Shown here: one piece after another, positions 34,086-45,701 of the stretch
Layout of the letters: each line of letters begins with the position of its first letter
How positions within the stretch are numbered: position 1 is the stretch's first letter
NCBI GenBank assembly: GCA_021464245.1
Contig: JADCRB010000056.1
Location: 372,001-436,000 of the forward strand
From: Carallia brachiata
Taxonomy: Eukaryota; Streptophyta; Magnoliopsida; Malpighiales; Rhizophoraceae
DNA: 64,000 nt
Reading direction: 5' to 3'
The notes under the pieces: model-generated
Told to the model about the DNA's origin: nothing
Databases searched by the model: none
Seen by the model: the letters and a program-made list of their open reading frames with translations, nothing else
Translations under genes and position numbers: made by a program

Positions 34086-35190
34086 AATTTTATTTGGTCT
34101 CACAAATAAATGAATTTGAATATAGAAAAATTACTTTGTTGTTCTCAAGCTAACTACTATGTTGCTCCTTCTTTGTACCTTCATATTGGTGTTCACGAGG
34201 AATAGTTGTAATTATAACATAACATAATTAAATGTTAGAGTCTTATGCCTTTTTTGTTTTTTTAAGGTACTGCCATAAAGACCAAACAGATGTCAAACGG
34301 GATTTGCCATTAAGAGCATGTTTGATTTACTTGTTATTGATTATTTTTACTGTTATTGATCACTGGGAACTGATTTGATTATTGATTGTTATTGTTGATT
34401 GTTGTTATTAATGAATAAAATTAAGTTATAGTATTGAGTTATATCAATAATGTTTGTTGTTGTTTAAACGATAAATGACTATTTTATATAGTTTGTTTCT
34501 ATTTTGTTACAATAAAAACTATTTTTGGTTTTTTTTTTTTTTTTGTATTCTTCTATATGTGGGAAAAAAATCCAAACATAAATGGTACGGCCTGCATTTG
34601 CATGTAACAAAATAAATAAATAAATAACACCATAAATATAATGTCTTAACCTATTAGTTACTATCCTATATTTTATAAATTTGGTCTTGTGAACCAAAAA
34701 TATTCAATACTATTATTAAAAAAAATAAATTATAATTCTACTTTTTGAATTCATTAAACTAATAACAATTTTATTAATTAAGTAAAACATCTATTGGAGT
34801 AATTTTATTAATATCATCCGGGTTAACTCTTAGTTTTCTAAAATTGTATCCAAAAAGGCCAATCCACTAGGCATTTACTAATCACATAGCTTACAAAGGT
34901 AATTAATGAAAATACATGTTCAATTCTATTCGGTTCCAGTAAAGCGATATATGTTGGCCCTCTACTTTCCTCTTTGTTGGTTCCCCTGGGTTTATTCTTT
35001 TTTTTTTTTTTTTTTTCTGAGATTTCACTTGGTCCCAGCAGGAGGAAGAGGGAAGGTGGCAAAATTTGAGAGACGGTAGAGTGGAGAAGAAAAGCCAATA
35101 ATTTAGGGTGAATTATAATGCACAATTTAGTTCTACATTATAAATTAGCTGATGAATTAAAAAAACATATGCCCCCACACCCTTGTTAGC
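34086..35190. other. AT-rich DNA with MITE-like piece, no gene
   Basis: A stretch at about 34310-34475 (tgttattgattatttttact, attgttgattgttgttatta) resembles the interior of the 0.74-kb MITE-like family. A long T run lies at 34998-35018. Small ORFs here have no similarity. Confidence 0.4.
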
Positions 35191-35433
35191 GGTTAATTAA
35201 TTGAACACTACTTTATTAAACTAAATAATGCTACATAACACTATAAGAAACACACACACTAATATAGATATCACGTCCTTATATAGTAGTAATAATCAAC
35301 CTCTTAATTCTTCCCAACTACTGAAAATAGACTAAACAACTTAACTTCTACTCAAACAATAATTAACTACTAAATCTAGAACTACTTCAGCATCTTTTTA
35401 ATCCTGATTTGGTGATTCACGTATTCCCAATAT

Positions 35434-35810
35434 CTACTTCAGATTCAAAAACTCATCATACTTCAATGTCTTTATGAGAATATCTATAACTTGATCTTCA
35501 AACTTGCAATAAGCCAGTTTAATTTCTCTTGTATTAACTTCATCTCTTAGAAAATGAAAATGATTGTTAATATGCTTACTCCTTCTACGTGTTACTAGAT
35601 TCTTAACCAAATTAATAGTAGAAACATTATCAACCAAACTGCTTGACAAGTACTAGAAGCTGTAGCTACATACTCTGCTTAACATATTGAAAGTGCAAGA
35701 ATAGATTGTTTCTTTGATAAACAAGCGGTTGTGCCAAAGTTGAAACAATAACCAGAAGTACTTTTATGGTTATCAACATATCTGCCCCTAATTACTATCA
35801 GAATAGCCTA
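35434..35810 (-). pseudogene. copia RNase H (3' part of pol)
   Basis: The minus-strand frame reads RRSKHINNHFHFLRDEVN and the F.DQVIDILIKTL block, matching RSKHIDI.YHF.RE.V and E.Q.ADI.TK. Upstream on the same strand GYSDSN and KETIYSCTF correspond to GY.DSDW and KQ.I.ALST. The pol frame stops at GYSDSN because a solo LTR (35811-37205) is inserted there. Beyond it the RT-RNase H connection resumes. Confidence 0.75.
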
Positions 35811-37205
35811 TGATCGGGTAAATCTTAAAAGTACGTAGGATCAATCGTAGTAATAATAATCTTGGCAAGTATTCTAGCTGTCGAACTCACAGAGAACATA
35901 ATCTATTTAAAATGTTTGTAAACTAATTAAACGAAAACTAAATTAAACTAAAATTAAAATCTAAATTTGAAATTTCATTTGAAAAATTAATTAAATACAA
36001 ATAAATAAATAAATCTAAGTAACTAAATTAGCAACAAAAATCTAAATTGAGGTCTTCGTAATTCGAGAAGGGACCAAGTCTTAGGGTTTCACCTAGTAAG
36101 GGCAAAATACGTTAGTTTTATAAGTTTTGTGGTTTGAACGTCATTTATACTATAATAGCTATCGCTCTCTCCCGAGTAACTAAATCATAACTAACCTACT
36201 TGCGATCTTCTTCTGAAATCACACCAAAATAGATTATGCCCATTAAACTTAGAGAACGCATTGACATCATACAAATTTTTCATCTCTCGATATCAAAATT
36301 TATATGTTTATCTACCTAGTGGACAGTTAGTATCTCATCTCCCAAATTTTTGATACAACCCACGGATTTACTTTTATGGTGGCCAGTCATAAAAGCATCA
36401 ATTAACTCAAGGGAGATAAATCAAATCCAAATCTTCAATAGATAATAATATTAATCCAAAAACAAGAGACTATCTATGAACACTAAGTAATTTAACCCAC
36501 CTAGTTAAGGTACATCCTTTACCCTAACTTGGGGTTTAGCTATACATGCTAAAAATCAAAACAACAAAAGCTAAAAATATAGATGAAGTCATAAGAACAA
36601 AAAGAGATAAGAAAAACTCCATTTAGATGCCTGGGAATCTAAAAGTCTAGCGTAGTTTTCAACTCTCTTCCTCTTTCTCTCCTTTATTTACCTCTTTTTG
36701 GCTTTATTTTGCTCTATAGAACGTGTAAAGGACTCTAAAAGAGTCTCCTCTAACTTCTGCCTACATTTTGTCGATCCTTAAAAGGTTTATAGGTAAAATA
36801 CCTAAAAATTCAAGTAAGAGTGGAATAAGGATTCTAAAATTTTGGACAGTTTTGACCCTTTGATGTTCGGCCCAATTTTGACCCTCTCACAGGTAGCATG
36901 CAAATTTATCAAAATAGCAAAGTTGTAGCCCTATCTCTTAGCTTTAATTTGGCTCAAAAATTGCGCAATTTTGATATTTGTAGAAGAAGTTATGGTCGAA
37001 AAACTAAATAGTGTGCAAAGTTGGAAAATATGCCTGAATAGGACCAAGCCGACACTCAATTACTTCTTTTTGCATCCAAATGACTTACAAAGCATAAAAT
37101 AGGAAATAGAAGTAGAATCCGTCGATAAACACAATATTTGCATAAATGAATATCAAATTAGACATAAAATTGTTCGTAATTCCTATGCAAATATTGGACA
37201 TATCA
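35811..37205 (-). mobile_element. solo LTR nested in copia pol
   Basis: 1,395 bp on the minus strand, starting TGATATGTCCAATATTTGCA and ending ..TACCCGATCA. The flanking words are tagat and taggc (minus strand), a decayed 5-bp target duplication. Removing the insert and one copy of the target rejoins the copia frame, so that the codons before it lead directly into VGYSDSN. It belongs to the same family as 29930-31375, in the opposite orientation. There is no internal coding region. Confidence 0.82.
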
Positions 37206-39480
37206 ATCTACAAAAGCACAATTTTTGGATGAAAAAATATGCCATGATCAAAGGTTCCTTTAATATACCGTATAATCCTCTTAGTAACTTTCATATAAGA
37301 TTGACAGAGAGACTTCAGAAGCTTGCTAATCAAACCAACTCCATAAGATATATCGGGTCTCATGCATGTAAAACACCTCAAACTTTCAACAATTTGTTTG
37401 AAGCGTGTAGAATCAACGGTGCTTTTTTATTTTCCTTAAACAATTTAGTACCAACCTCAACAGGTGTTTTCACTAGATTGTAATCGTGCATTTAAAACTT
37501 TTTCAACAACTCTATAGTATATCTCTTCTGACAAAAAAACATTCCTTCGTCTCTTTGAATCACTTCAATGCCAAGAAAATATGACATTAGGCCCAAATTT
37601 GTCATCTCAAACTCATGCATCATAGACTTTTTAAAGTCTTCAATCATTATGGGGCTGTTGCCTATAAAGATCAAGTTATCAACATATAGACACACCCAAA
37701 AGATATCACCATCACAATCATCATTGACTTTCACATATAAGGCATCCTCAGATGGACACTTCAGAAAATTAGCATCATTGAAGAAAGAATCAATGCGCTT
37801 ATTCCATTCCCTATGTGCTTACTTCAGGCTATACAGCACTTGCTTCAACTTACACACCTTCTCTTCACTTCCTTTTTTCAAAAAACCTGGGGTTGCTTCA
37901 CAAAAACTTCATGTTCAAGAGGACCATTGAGAAAGCAAACTTCACATCCATTTGATGAATTTTACAATGATTCTAAGCAGCCAAAGGAATTATAAGTCTG
38001 ATAGTTTCCACGCGAGCAATATAGGAGAATACCTCATAGTAGTCACAACCAAGACGTTGTTCAGATCTTTTCGCTACTAATTTAACTTTATATCCATTTG
38101 ACTTCCTCTTAGTCTTGAAAACCCACTTCACATCAATGGCTTTGTTACTTCGCAGGATATTAGTAAGCTCTCAAGTATTATTCTTCTCAATTGCCTTGAT
38201 TTTTTCATTCATTGCATTCACCCACTTAGGATTTTGAATCAACTTATCAAACGATACAAGTTCACAATTTGCAAACATCGCAAAATGCACTATTCTTCGT
38301 TATCATTGACAACATTATTAAGGATTATCACATAATCTTGCAATCTAATTGACTGCTGGCAATTTTTTCTCGGCCTTTGATTCTCTTGGGGAGCCTGTGG
38401 CGTAAGATTCTGAGCAAGAACTGAGGCAACTTTTATATTTACATTAGAGACTATAACTTGAGACTCTTCTTCCCCCAAAATAGTAACAAGGCATCAAATT
38501 TTCATGCTTCATCTTTTGCAAAGGTCACATATCTGCTTGTAATCACCTTTTTTGTCATGGGATTTTACAGCTTATATTCTCTTCTTATATAGCCAAGTCT
38601 TCACTCCTCGATCATCTAGCTTTGTCCTCATCTCAATAAGAACGTGAGCATAAGCAAGAAAACCAAATACCTTCAAATGCCTCACACTAGACTTGAAATA
38701 GGTCCATGCTTCTTTAGGAGTGGCATTTATAATACTTGCTATTCGAAACCTGTTTAACAAATAAATAGAATTCAAAATTGTTTTTGCCCCAAAGGGATTG
38801 GGCACTCCTTTGGCTTTTAGCAAACTTCTCGTCATATTCATGATCAATCTATTCTTCCTTTCAACAACACTATTATGCTTTGTTGTGGAGAGAAATGTGA
38901 CTTCATGTTTTATTCTTCACAATACTCCTTGAACTTATTAGAGATATATTCGCCACCACCATCGGTTTGCAAAATCTTTATGTAATATCCACTTTACCTT
39001 TTAACAAAAGCCTTAAACTTCTTAAAGTAATCAAATACTTCAGACTTCCTTTGCATGCAATAAACCCAAGTCTTCCTTGAAAAATCATCGATAAAGGTAA
39101 GAAAATATCTATTGTTTCCAATTGATGGAACACTTATTGGGCACAAACATTAGAGTGAATAAGGTAGAGTGATTGCCTTGCACACCAATTCTTTCTTTCA
39201 ATAAAAGACAATCTGCTTTACTTTTCAAGAATACAAGCCTCACATATTTGATTCGGGATAATTTATCTTGTATAAACATGTTGCCATATTATCTTATGCA
39301 AAAAGCTTCAAACTGCAAAAATTCAGATGACCAAAACAAGATGCCACAACCAAGACTTGTCTTTTACAACATCATTTAGATAAGTGTAAACATCAGTGGC
39401 AATATCAACTCAAAACATCCGGTTATTCGTCAAAAGGGATTTGAGAACACAAAATGTACCTCTACCTGGGTGCTTAATTA
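37206..39480 (-). pseudogene. copia pol remnant: integrase and reverse transcriptase
   Basis: Minus-strand frames carry, in order from the right, an integrase end (38572-38847: SLLKAKGVPNPFGAKTI, YLLNRF, LKVFGFLAYAHV), a Gln/Pro-rich linker (38290-38478) and reverse transcriptase (37492-37734: VCLYVDNLIFIG with YVDN in place of YVDD, FEMTNLGLMSYFLGIEV, FFCQKRYTIELLKKF). Many stops and frameshifts are present. The change at the last Asp of YVDD alone would be expected to abolish polymerase activity. Continues across a solo LTR into RNase H at 35434-35810. Confidence 0.85.
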
Positions 39481-39869
39481 TCTAAAATGTAACTTGTGCT
39501 TGATTCTTTTGTTGGGTATTGTTTAAGTATCTATAAATAAACATTAACTTTCTAAAAATTTAACCAAACATCTTAATATTTTAAATTTTGGAATTAAATA
39601 ATAATAAAACACAAAAACAAACACTCCCAAAAACATTAATAGTTTTGTATATTTCTTATATATATATATTTCATTGTTTTATGTAAGTTTTTTAAATTTG
39701 TTAACGTAATTTATATTGTATTAGTTGGATTTGGAAAATTTTGGGCCTCATAAGAGATATAAGATATTTTTTAGGCTAGATCTCAAACTTACATACGAAT
39801 TGATTTACTAATAAGTCACAATTTTAACTACAACACAATTATGTTAAATTAAATTGGGTTTGCATTACC

Positions 39870-40101
39870 ACCACTTATATAATTCAACTGGTTAAAGAAA
39901 TTTGAAACTACATGAAAGATCACATATTCAAGTCCTACAAGGATCAAGTGGTGGAGATAAACTTATAACTTACCGTTTAGAGTAAGTGCTATCGTAACTA
40001 TCTGGTCACTTCGTATTTGTTTATATGCAGGATCATAATGCTTCCTAAGAGAAGTATGGAGCATCACTCCTTATTTCCCATTCTTTTCATTAAAAAAAAA
40101 A
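39870..40101 (+). mobile_element. probable tRNA-derived SINE with poly-A
   Basis: An A-box-like stretch (taattcaactggttaaaga), a B-box-like tattcaagtcct 45 bp later, a unique body and a terminal run of 11 A. A related 3' half lies at 24025-24150. Confidence 0.5.
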
Positions 40102-40210
40102 AGTCATGCGATTTTAATATTAAATTTAATTGTATGGCCAATTGTAGAGGTCACTGATTTTTTCGAAATCACGTTAATTGGGGAATGCTAATAAGTCGAA
40201 CTTTATCACT

Positions 40211-40500
40211 GAAAACTATCTAAGGTGGTAACCTAGTTAGTAGTTCGATGTGTTTTCCTGCACATTGGCCTATGTTTGAGTCTCAATAACATTACCTTTT
40301 ATGCCAGAAAATCTATACTTTGCACACTAACTAGTTTAAGACTTGTTAACATCAAGGTCGAGCATGAGGAACGCCTACTCGAGCCCAACAGTGTTTGAGT
40401 AGAGGATTCTCCCTATAAGGGAGGGAGATTGAATTAGGATGACAACAGATAACTTTGGTCTCGGCCCACAGGTGCGATAACTTTTATATTGGTGATGTAC
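40211..40500 (+). mobile_element. possible second SINE
   Basis: ggtggtaacctagttagtag resembles an A box and gtttgagtctc a B box, spaced as in tRNA-like SINE heads. The 3' end is unclear. Confidence 0.35.
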
Positions 40501-40554
40501 ATTTTTCTTGTTTTTAGGTGTCAAAATAAAAGAAAGCCCTTTGATAACAAATAC

Positions 40555-40973
40555 TGTTGGTTTTGAAGAAGATTGAATGAAGAAACATTGAGAGAAAAGT
40601 TGTAGCAGAGATTATGGAACTTGCTGGAAAGTTGCGACATAAAAGGAAAAGCAGAGAGAAAACATAGTAAAAATGGAAAAAGAGGTACAAACTGACTTCG
40701 TTACCTTTCATTGATAATTTATTTCAATATATATGAAGTTTGTAGAGATTACTTCATTGGAAATTTCAAAAACACAGTACAAAATTCAAATAAATTAGCT
40801 GTTAGAAATTTACTGCTTTTACAACTTGAAATTCAAATACAGAATAAAGTAACTCATACCCTTTCTGCAAAGTCAACTCCACATGCTTAAAATTAACTAC
40901 CATAATTGATTTTTGGTTGCTGGTGGGAAATGGTTAGGCAAGGCTAAAGCTTGAAACAAAAGAGACAAAATCA
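40555..40973 (-). mobile_element. copia LTR, same family as 50333-50751
   Basis: Shares with 50333-50751 blocks such as gaatgaagaaacattgagag, aacttgctggaaagttgc, tatatatgaagttt and aggcaaggctaaagcttgaa. On the minus strand it is followed by a decayed primer-binding-like sequence (ttgttatcaaagggc, 40550-40536). It is therefore probably the 5' LTR of the copia element whose pol lies at 35.4-39.5 kb, with gag lost. Confidence 0.65.
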
Positions 40974-41427
40974 GGAACTCTATCAATGCAGCAGCACTAC
41001 TATTGCCATCACTCCTCCTTAGTGTTGTTGCATGAAGTATCCTCCTTGATGCTTAAACCATAAGCTTGATTTGTTTTGTAAGTTAAGGATATGACTTTTT
41101 GGTTCAATACCTGTTTTAAAAGCTTGAACAAGTTGAGTTTTGTTCTTAGCAGCAAAAACAATAACATACACTAAACCAGTGAGATCCATTTCATTAGAAG
41201 CATTAGGATTTCAATCTGTGAGAGCGTTGCTCTTTTTAGAATTGAATGAGAAAAGATGAACACTAATCTTTTGATTGATTTTTGGTAAGGATTCATACAT
41301 TCATTGCTGATTTTGTTGCCTTGGACAAGAGTATGCAGTAGAAATCTAATCTAAGCCTTCAACCATGCTCAGAGGGAACTTGTTTTCCACAATTGTAACT
41401 TCTAAAATTTTAAGATCGTTGGAATGA

Positions 41428-41740
41428 CACTACAAGAAAATAAGGATTTCGCGATGAAGACATTTTGTCGATAAAAATCAGAATTTTGTTGCTTAAAATA
41501 TTTCGCGACCACAATTTGGCATCGCAAAGGTCGTCAAGCTAGTCACATCGCAAAATATTATTAGCAACGAAAAATGCAATTGCGTCGCAAATCATCCTCG
41601 ACAAAGAACCACATCATCCTCGACAAAGAAATTTGTCTCCATAGCACCTTGCAGTTAACAAGCTGAATCCAATTTTGGGCAACTGATTTCGTCACTAAAT
41701 ATCTTCTTTTGGCATCGCAAATAATCTAAATTGTTTTTTT
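41428..41740 (+). mobile_element. CACTA (En/Spm) terminus
   Basis: Starts CACTACAAGAAAA, the standard CACTA terminal form, followed by subterminal words around tcgcgaccac, tcgcaaa, gtcgcaaatc and cgtcacta, repeated on both strands as in CACTA ends. The preceding tga would be the 3-bp target. I found no matching opposite end (..ttttcttgtagtg) to the right before 43006, so it is truncated or interrupted there. Confidence 0.75.
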
Positions 41741-43005
41741 TTTAAATTTACTTTTCATCTTATTTTGAGCTTACAAATTTTCATTTAAATATTATATTAT
41801 ATTTGCTATTTAAATAAATAGGTGCTAATTAAAAGACATACTTAAAAACTATATCAAATAATAAAAAATCTTATGTTTGCACAAATGGACATTGCCATTT
41901 AATAGACAATCATTCATATAATTACAAAGTTAACAAGTACAACCTCTCGCTTAAGTTATGTGATTGAAACAAGCCATAAGTCAAGCTTATCATGCAATCT
42001 AACTAGAAGTTTAGAACCTAAATTTTTGGGTTTCACATCCTCTAAGTCACGTACACACATAGCAATCTAAAAATAAAATAAAAATGAATATGAATTTCTC
42101 GAGTTCAGGGCCAGTACTAGCAAATCTAAGACATTAGCAGAAGGTTCTTGTGCAGGGACAACATGAGCTCTTCAAGTACAACCACCATTTTGAAAACAAA
42201 TTCTTCAAATTAAATTAAATTTACATTGGACTATCTAATAACTTCTCAAGGATTTCAGATTTCCACAAACAAGAAGATTAGCACACCAAATTTAAGTTTT
42301 GTGTTGGACTGGGGTGAGTGCACTTGTGTGAGTACAATGAAACAATTGCAAATTCAGGCACAACATGAGAGAAAATAAGAAACTTGCCCCAAAATATGTG
42401 TTGTCCTATCTTGACAAGTGAAGGTCTGCAGATTCAATGCTTTTAGCAATACTTACGTAAGAGAGAGTTTATCCTTTGAGCTGCAATTCAAAACAATATT
42501 TTATTAAATCAGAAAGTAATCCAAAATAAAAAGACTCATCCTTTCCTACCATATCATATATACATCTTATGTTCCCTGCTATTGGAGCAACAATATATTA
42601 TACCTTCTCGTTTCTTTAGTGGCTTGAGGTTTCTCTGAATTTGTATCTTCCAGCAAGCTACCTCTTAAGGTGTCATCCAAATGAAACCTCATCCTTTTGC
42701 TCCATTGTTCTACTAGTTTGATCAAAATTTTGTTGTTACCTACAATTCCAATAGCATCATAGGTTCCAATATTGTGGGAAGATCAATAATCAAAAGAGTA
42801 ATACAACATTTAAAAGAGACTTGTCAATTGCCAAAAAACCAAAGATAGATATAAAAAACAAATTATCATTTCAACAACCCAAAAGACACATACCAAGAAC
42901 AATAGGCACACCTTATGTACTCAAATTCGGTAAGTGATTCCCTAAGCAAATCTTGCAGTTGCCCCAAATGTTCAATGATGTTTATCTCATTTTGGTTACT
43001 CTAAC
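41741..43005. other. non-coding; perhaps CACTA interior
   Basis: AT-rich DNA, no protein motif found. It ends abruptly where the truncated LTR of the next element starts. Confidence 0.35.
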
Positions 43006-43673
43006 TTAGTGGCAGTTAAAGAGCATACACCCAAAATATTTAAAGAGAGAGAGAGAAAGATATGCAAAACTTTACAAAATGAGATTTTTGCTTTTCATTG
43101 GATGGTTTGAAATGTTTGAGGGGTGCCTATTTATAGGGTTTTGGGGAGGATGGAAGCCAAAATTGCATGACTTGGATCTACATGGCAAGGGCGCTCCTAG
43201 ATCATTGATTTTCGACATTTTACAATCAAGTGAAAATTAAAAGTTTCATATAATTCATCATGAGTAGGATCCTACATGGCAAGGGCTCTCTTAAGTCATT
43301 GATTTTTGACATTTTGCAATCAAGTAAAAATTAAAATTTCCATATGCATGCACTTGTAGCTTTCATGTAGAGCATGCATGGATATTTTTTTTTTTTATGT
43401 GTATTTACAAATGCCCCCACTTAAAGACTTAATAAGGAAGAACTTTAGGATGTGACCCGAACTGAGTTTTGAAGTCTAGGTTGAAGTTTGAGACGTCTTT
43501 AATGTTGAAGTCTTTAATTCCGATTAGTCGGCTGTTGTTGGACTTCAGTAGGAACTGATATGACCTTGAGGTTGTTAGGCCTCCAGCCAACATAGAAATT
43601 GATGTTCCATGGTTTTGGTGAGGATGACATAGTAGGCAAAGAACTTGAATCTCCCCATTAGGAAAGGTCAGTA

Positions 43674-44004
43674 TCATGGAACAATAAGGCCAACACAGAG
43701 AGAGACGAGCTGTACTGATAATCCCCGGGTCTGCTTTGACGTAAGGAGAGTAGTTGAAACTTCCCTATCTGTCACCGCATCTGAGAACAGATGAGGATGA
43801 TTGCAACTTCTTAGTAGGCTGTAATAGATGTAAACTAAAGAGAATGGTTGGAACTTTATTGGCCATGACATTGATTGTATCAGAGGCCGAGATTTGGGGG
43901 CTTTTAAGGATCCCTCGAGAAATACTCCTTCCCTTTTTAGCTCGCCCACCTCCAATTTGTTGATCACAGAACTTCTTAAAACAGAAATCGTAGGGACTAG
44001 CCAT
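43674..44004 (-). pseudogene. conserved ORF downstream of the homeobox, copy 1
   Basis: Starts MASPYDFCFKKFCDQQ and continues with KKGRSISRGILKSPQ. The copy-2 counterpart (52679-53050) starts MASSYTFSCREFFDQE and has KKRKSSPLRGIPKAPQ at the same position. A later block (SDAVTDREVSTTLLTSKQT) is in a different frame here and matches TDAVTYREVPTTLFTSKQT in copy 2, so copy 1 is frameshifted. I do not recognise the family. The basic middle and shared start suggest it was a real small protein, or a second captured exon. Confidence 0.5.
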
Positions 44005-44227
44005 TTTCTTTTCTTCAGAGAGAAATAGGAGTTGAGGTCTGGGTTTCAAGATCTGAGGATGCATGAAATATATATTCACAAAAATAACAGCTTTTTTTTT
44101 TTAAAAAAAAGGAAAATGATATGCTGGATCAGATGGGGTTCCTTTATGTATCTTTTTGTCATAAAGAAAAAACAAGACTGCAGCCAACGCGTGTTGCAAA
44201 AATCAATACCGTGTGCCACAAAAGTCA

Positions 44228-44296
44228 TTGCACCTAATCCTTGTTGGCTGTTGCACCTAATCCTTGTCGGCTGTTGCACCTAATCCTTGCCGGCTG
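44228..44296. repeat. 23-bp tandem repeat, three copies
   Basis: ttgcacctaatccttg followed by a variant of tcggctg, three times in a row, just past the stop codon of the homeobox ORF (minus strand). Confidence 0.85.
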
Positions 44297-44298
44297 AC

Positions 44299-44943
44299 CT
44301 AGTGGGGCTCAAGACGCAATTCCAAGTTAATCGCATCCTCGTTTGGCGGGCCAGTGTTGTCGACACTTCTCTACTGATTGACGTCGCCAGGGTGTACTGG
44401 AAAGAGAGGCGAAGTTTCGTTGGAGTGGCTCCCACCAAGTGTGAGGTTTGCTTTTGGATTGAAGTACTCATAAGGGGTAAATCCCTAGCTGAAGCTTGAG
44501 GCTCCGTGGAATGAAGAGTAAAACCTCTAAAACCAATATGCGTACTGCTGTAGGTTATTATTTTGGTTGAAATAGCCTTGAGGAACCATGGCAGTGGTGG
44601 AGCTCAGATCTGTTTTATTTGAGGATGAAACTGTGCCGGTAAGATCTATGACAGGAATAGCTGTGGTGGCTAGAACAGGCTGTGTAGCAAAAACAACAAC
44701 TCTTTGTATAGCTCTCTCCTTACTTCTCAGGTTCTAAAATCAGAAATACACATTATTTGTCTCGACTGCTCCGTACAGTCGCAGGTGTGAAGTAAGTTAG
44801 GAGAGTTGTGATGCATTAAGTGAAACACCTCCATTCTTGCGGAAGTGGTCCTCCAAGATTTGCAGTTGCATTGGATTTCGGTGCCATCTAACGCGAGGTA
44901 ACCTATTTCCTTCCCTGTCCTGACGTCCTGCAGCTGGTTCCAT
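44299..44943 (-). pseudogene. WOX-type homeodomain + EAR ORF, copy 1 (decayed)
   Basis: One continuous 215-codon frame on the minus strand with six in-frame stops and no frameshift. It starts MEPAAGRQ, then the homeodomain at about residues 18-80: RWHRNPMQLQILEDHF, NASQLS, stop, LYGAVETNNVYF. The recognition helix is recognisable, although two of its codons, including the core Trp, are now stops (..F*F*NLRSKERA). The middle has VIDLTGTVSSSNKTD and STTAMVPQGYFNQ. The end is NLELRLEPH, an EAR-type LxLxL repression motif. WOX proteins are nuclear DNA-binding regulators, and EAR motifs recruit TOPLESS-type co-repressors. Same strand as gag, in the space where pol is normally found. The copy is dead; layout and ends match 53278-53913. 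Confidence 0.82.
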
Positions 44944-45059
44944 TCTTCTCACTGAAAAAGGAAGCAGAGATTTGATATGCGGTAAAGACGAGTTGTGACT
45001 GAAGCAATGACTCAAACTTAAACCCTTGATTGCTTTTATTTTTACGCCGTTCACAGTTT

Positions 45060-45270
45060 ATACTTATGCAGGCCAGGAGTTTTGGATTGAATTTTAAGCC
45101 GTTCACAATTTATATTCATGTGAGGCAGGAGTGTTGAACTGTGTTGTCGCCTTTTAAACTCGTGCAAGGCAGGAGTGTTGAACTATTTTGTCGCCTTTTA
45201 TACTCGTGCGAGACAGGAGTATTAAACTGTGTTGTCGCTTTTATACTCGTGCGAGGTAGGAGTCTAAACT
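45060..45270 (-). repeat. minisatellite upstream of the homeobox ORF, copy 1
   Basis: About four units of 45-50 bp with the core ttttatactcgtgcgagg followed by caggagt, starting about 120 bp upstream of the ORF start (minus strand). The same minisatellite is at the same place in copy 2 (54005-54245). Confidence 0.8.
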
Positions 45271-45289
45271 GTGCTGTTGAACTTAAGTT

Positions 45290-45640
45290 GTTGTCTTAGG
45301 CTTCGAGTCAGGGTTTGAGGTTTGCCCCCAACTTTGGATTTAGACTTTAGACCAGAATTTGGTTTTGGGTTTTGAGCTGGAGTTTAGATTTGGTTTTTGA
45401 ATTTGGATCCGGATTTGGGCTTTGAGCTAGAATTTGAATTTGGGATTTGCGCTAGAGTTTGAGTTTGGGCTTTCAGTCCGGGTTTGAGCCTGAGTCGACA
45501 TTTGGGCTTTAGATTTGGGTCCAGGTTTGGGGTCAACCCCCAATCCAGATTTGGATTCTAGACCGAAATTTGAGCTGGGGGTTTTGAGGAAGGGTTTTGA
45601 ACTTGGATTTAAATTTTTGGACTGAACCTACAAATAAGGT
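45290..45640 (-). repeat. G/T-rich low-complexity repeat
   Basis: Degenerate repeats of tttgagctggagtttg and tttgggttt, also present between gag and the homeobox ORF of copy 2 (54270-54560). Non-coding as far as I can see. Confidence 0.7.
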
Positions 45641-45701
45641 TCAGAAGCACTTTCTTTTTTGTTTAATTTTTTTGTGTAATAACGCTTTATAAATTTACCA
45701 G

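Larger units (their letters stand above)
39481..40554. other. non-coding, with SINE-like pieces
   Basis: AT-rich DNA between copia pol and an LTR, where gag would be expected but is absent. Contains the two SINE-like sequences listed separately. Confidence 0.4.

Noticed and set aside
43754..43963. Plus-strand ORF opposite the second conserved ORF
   Set aside because: Opposite to the element's transcription and not conserved as protein between copies.
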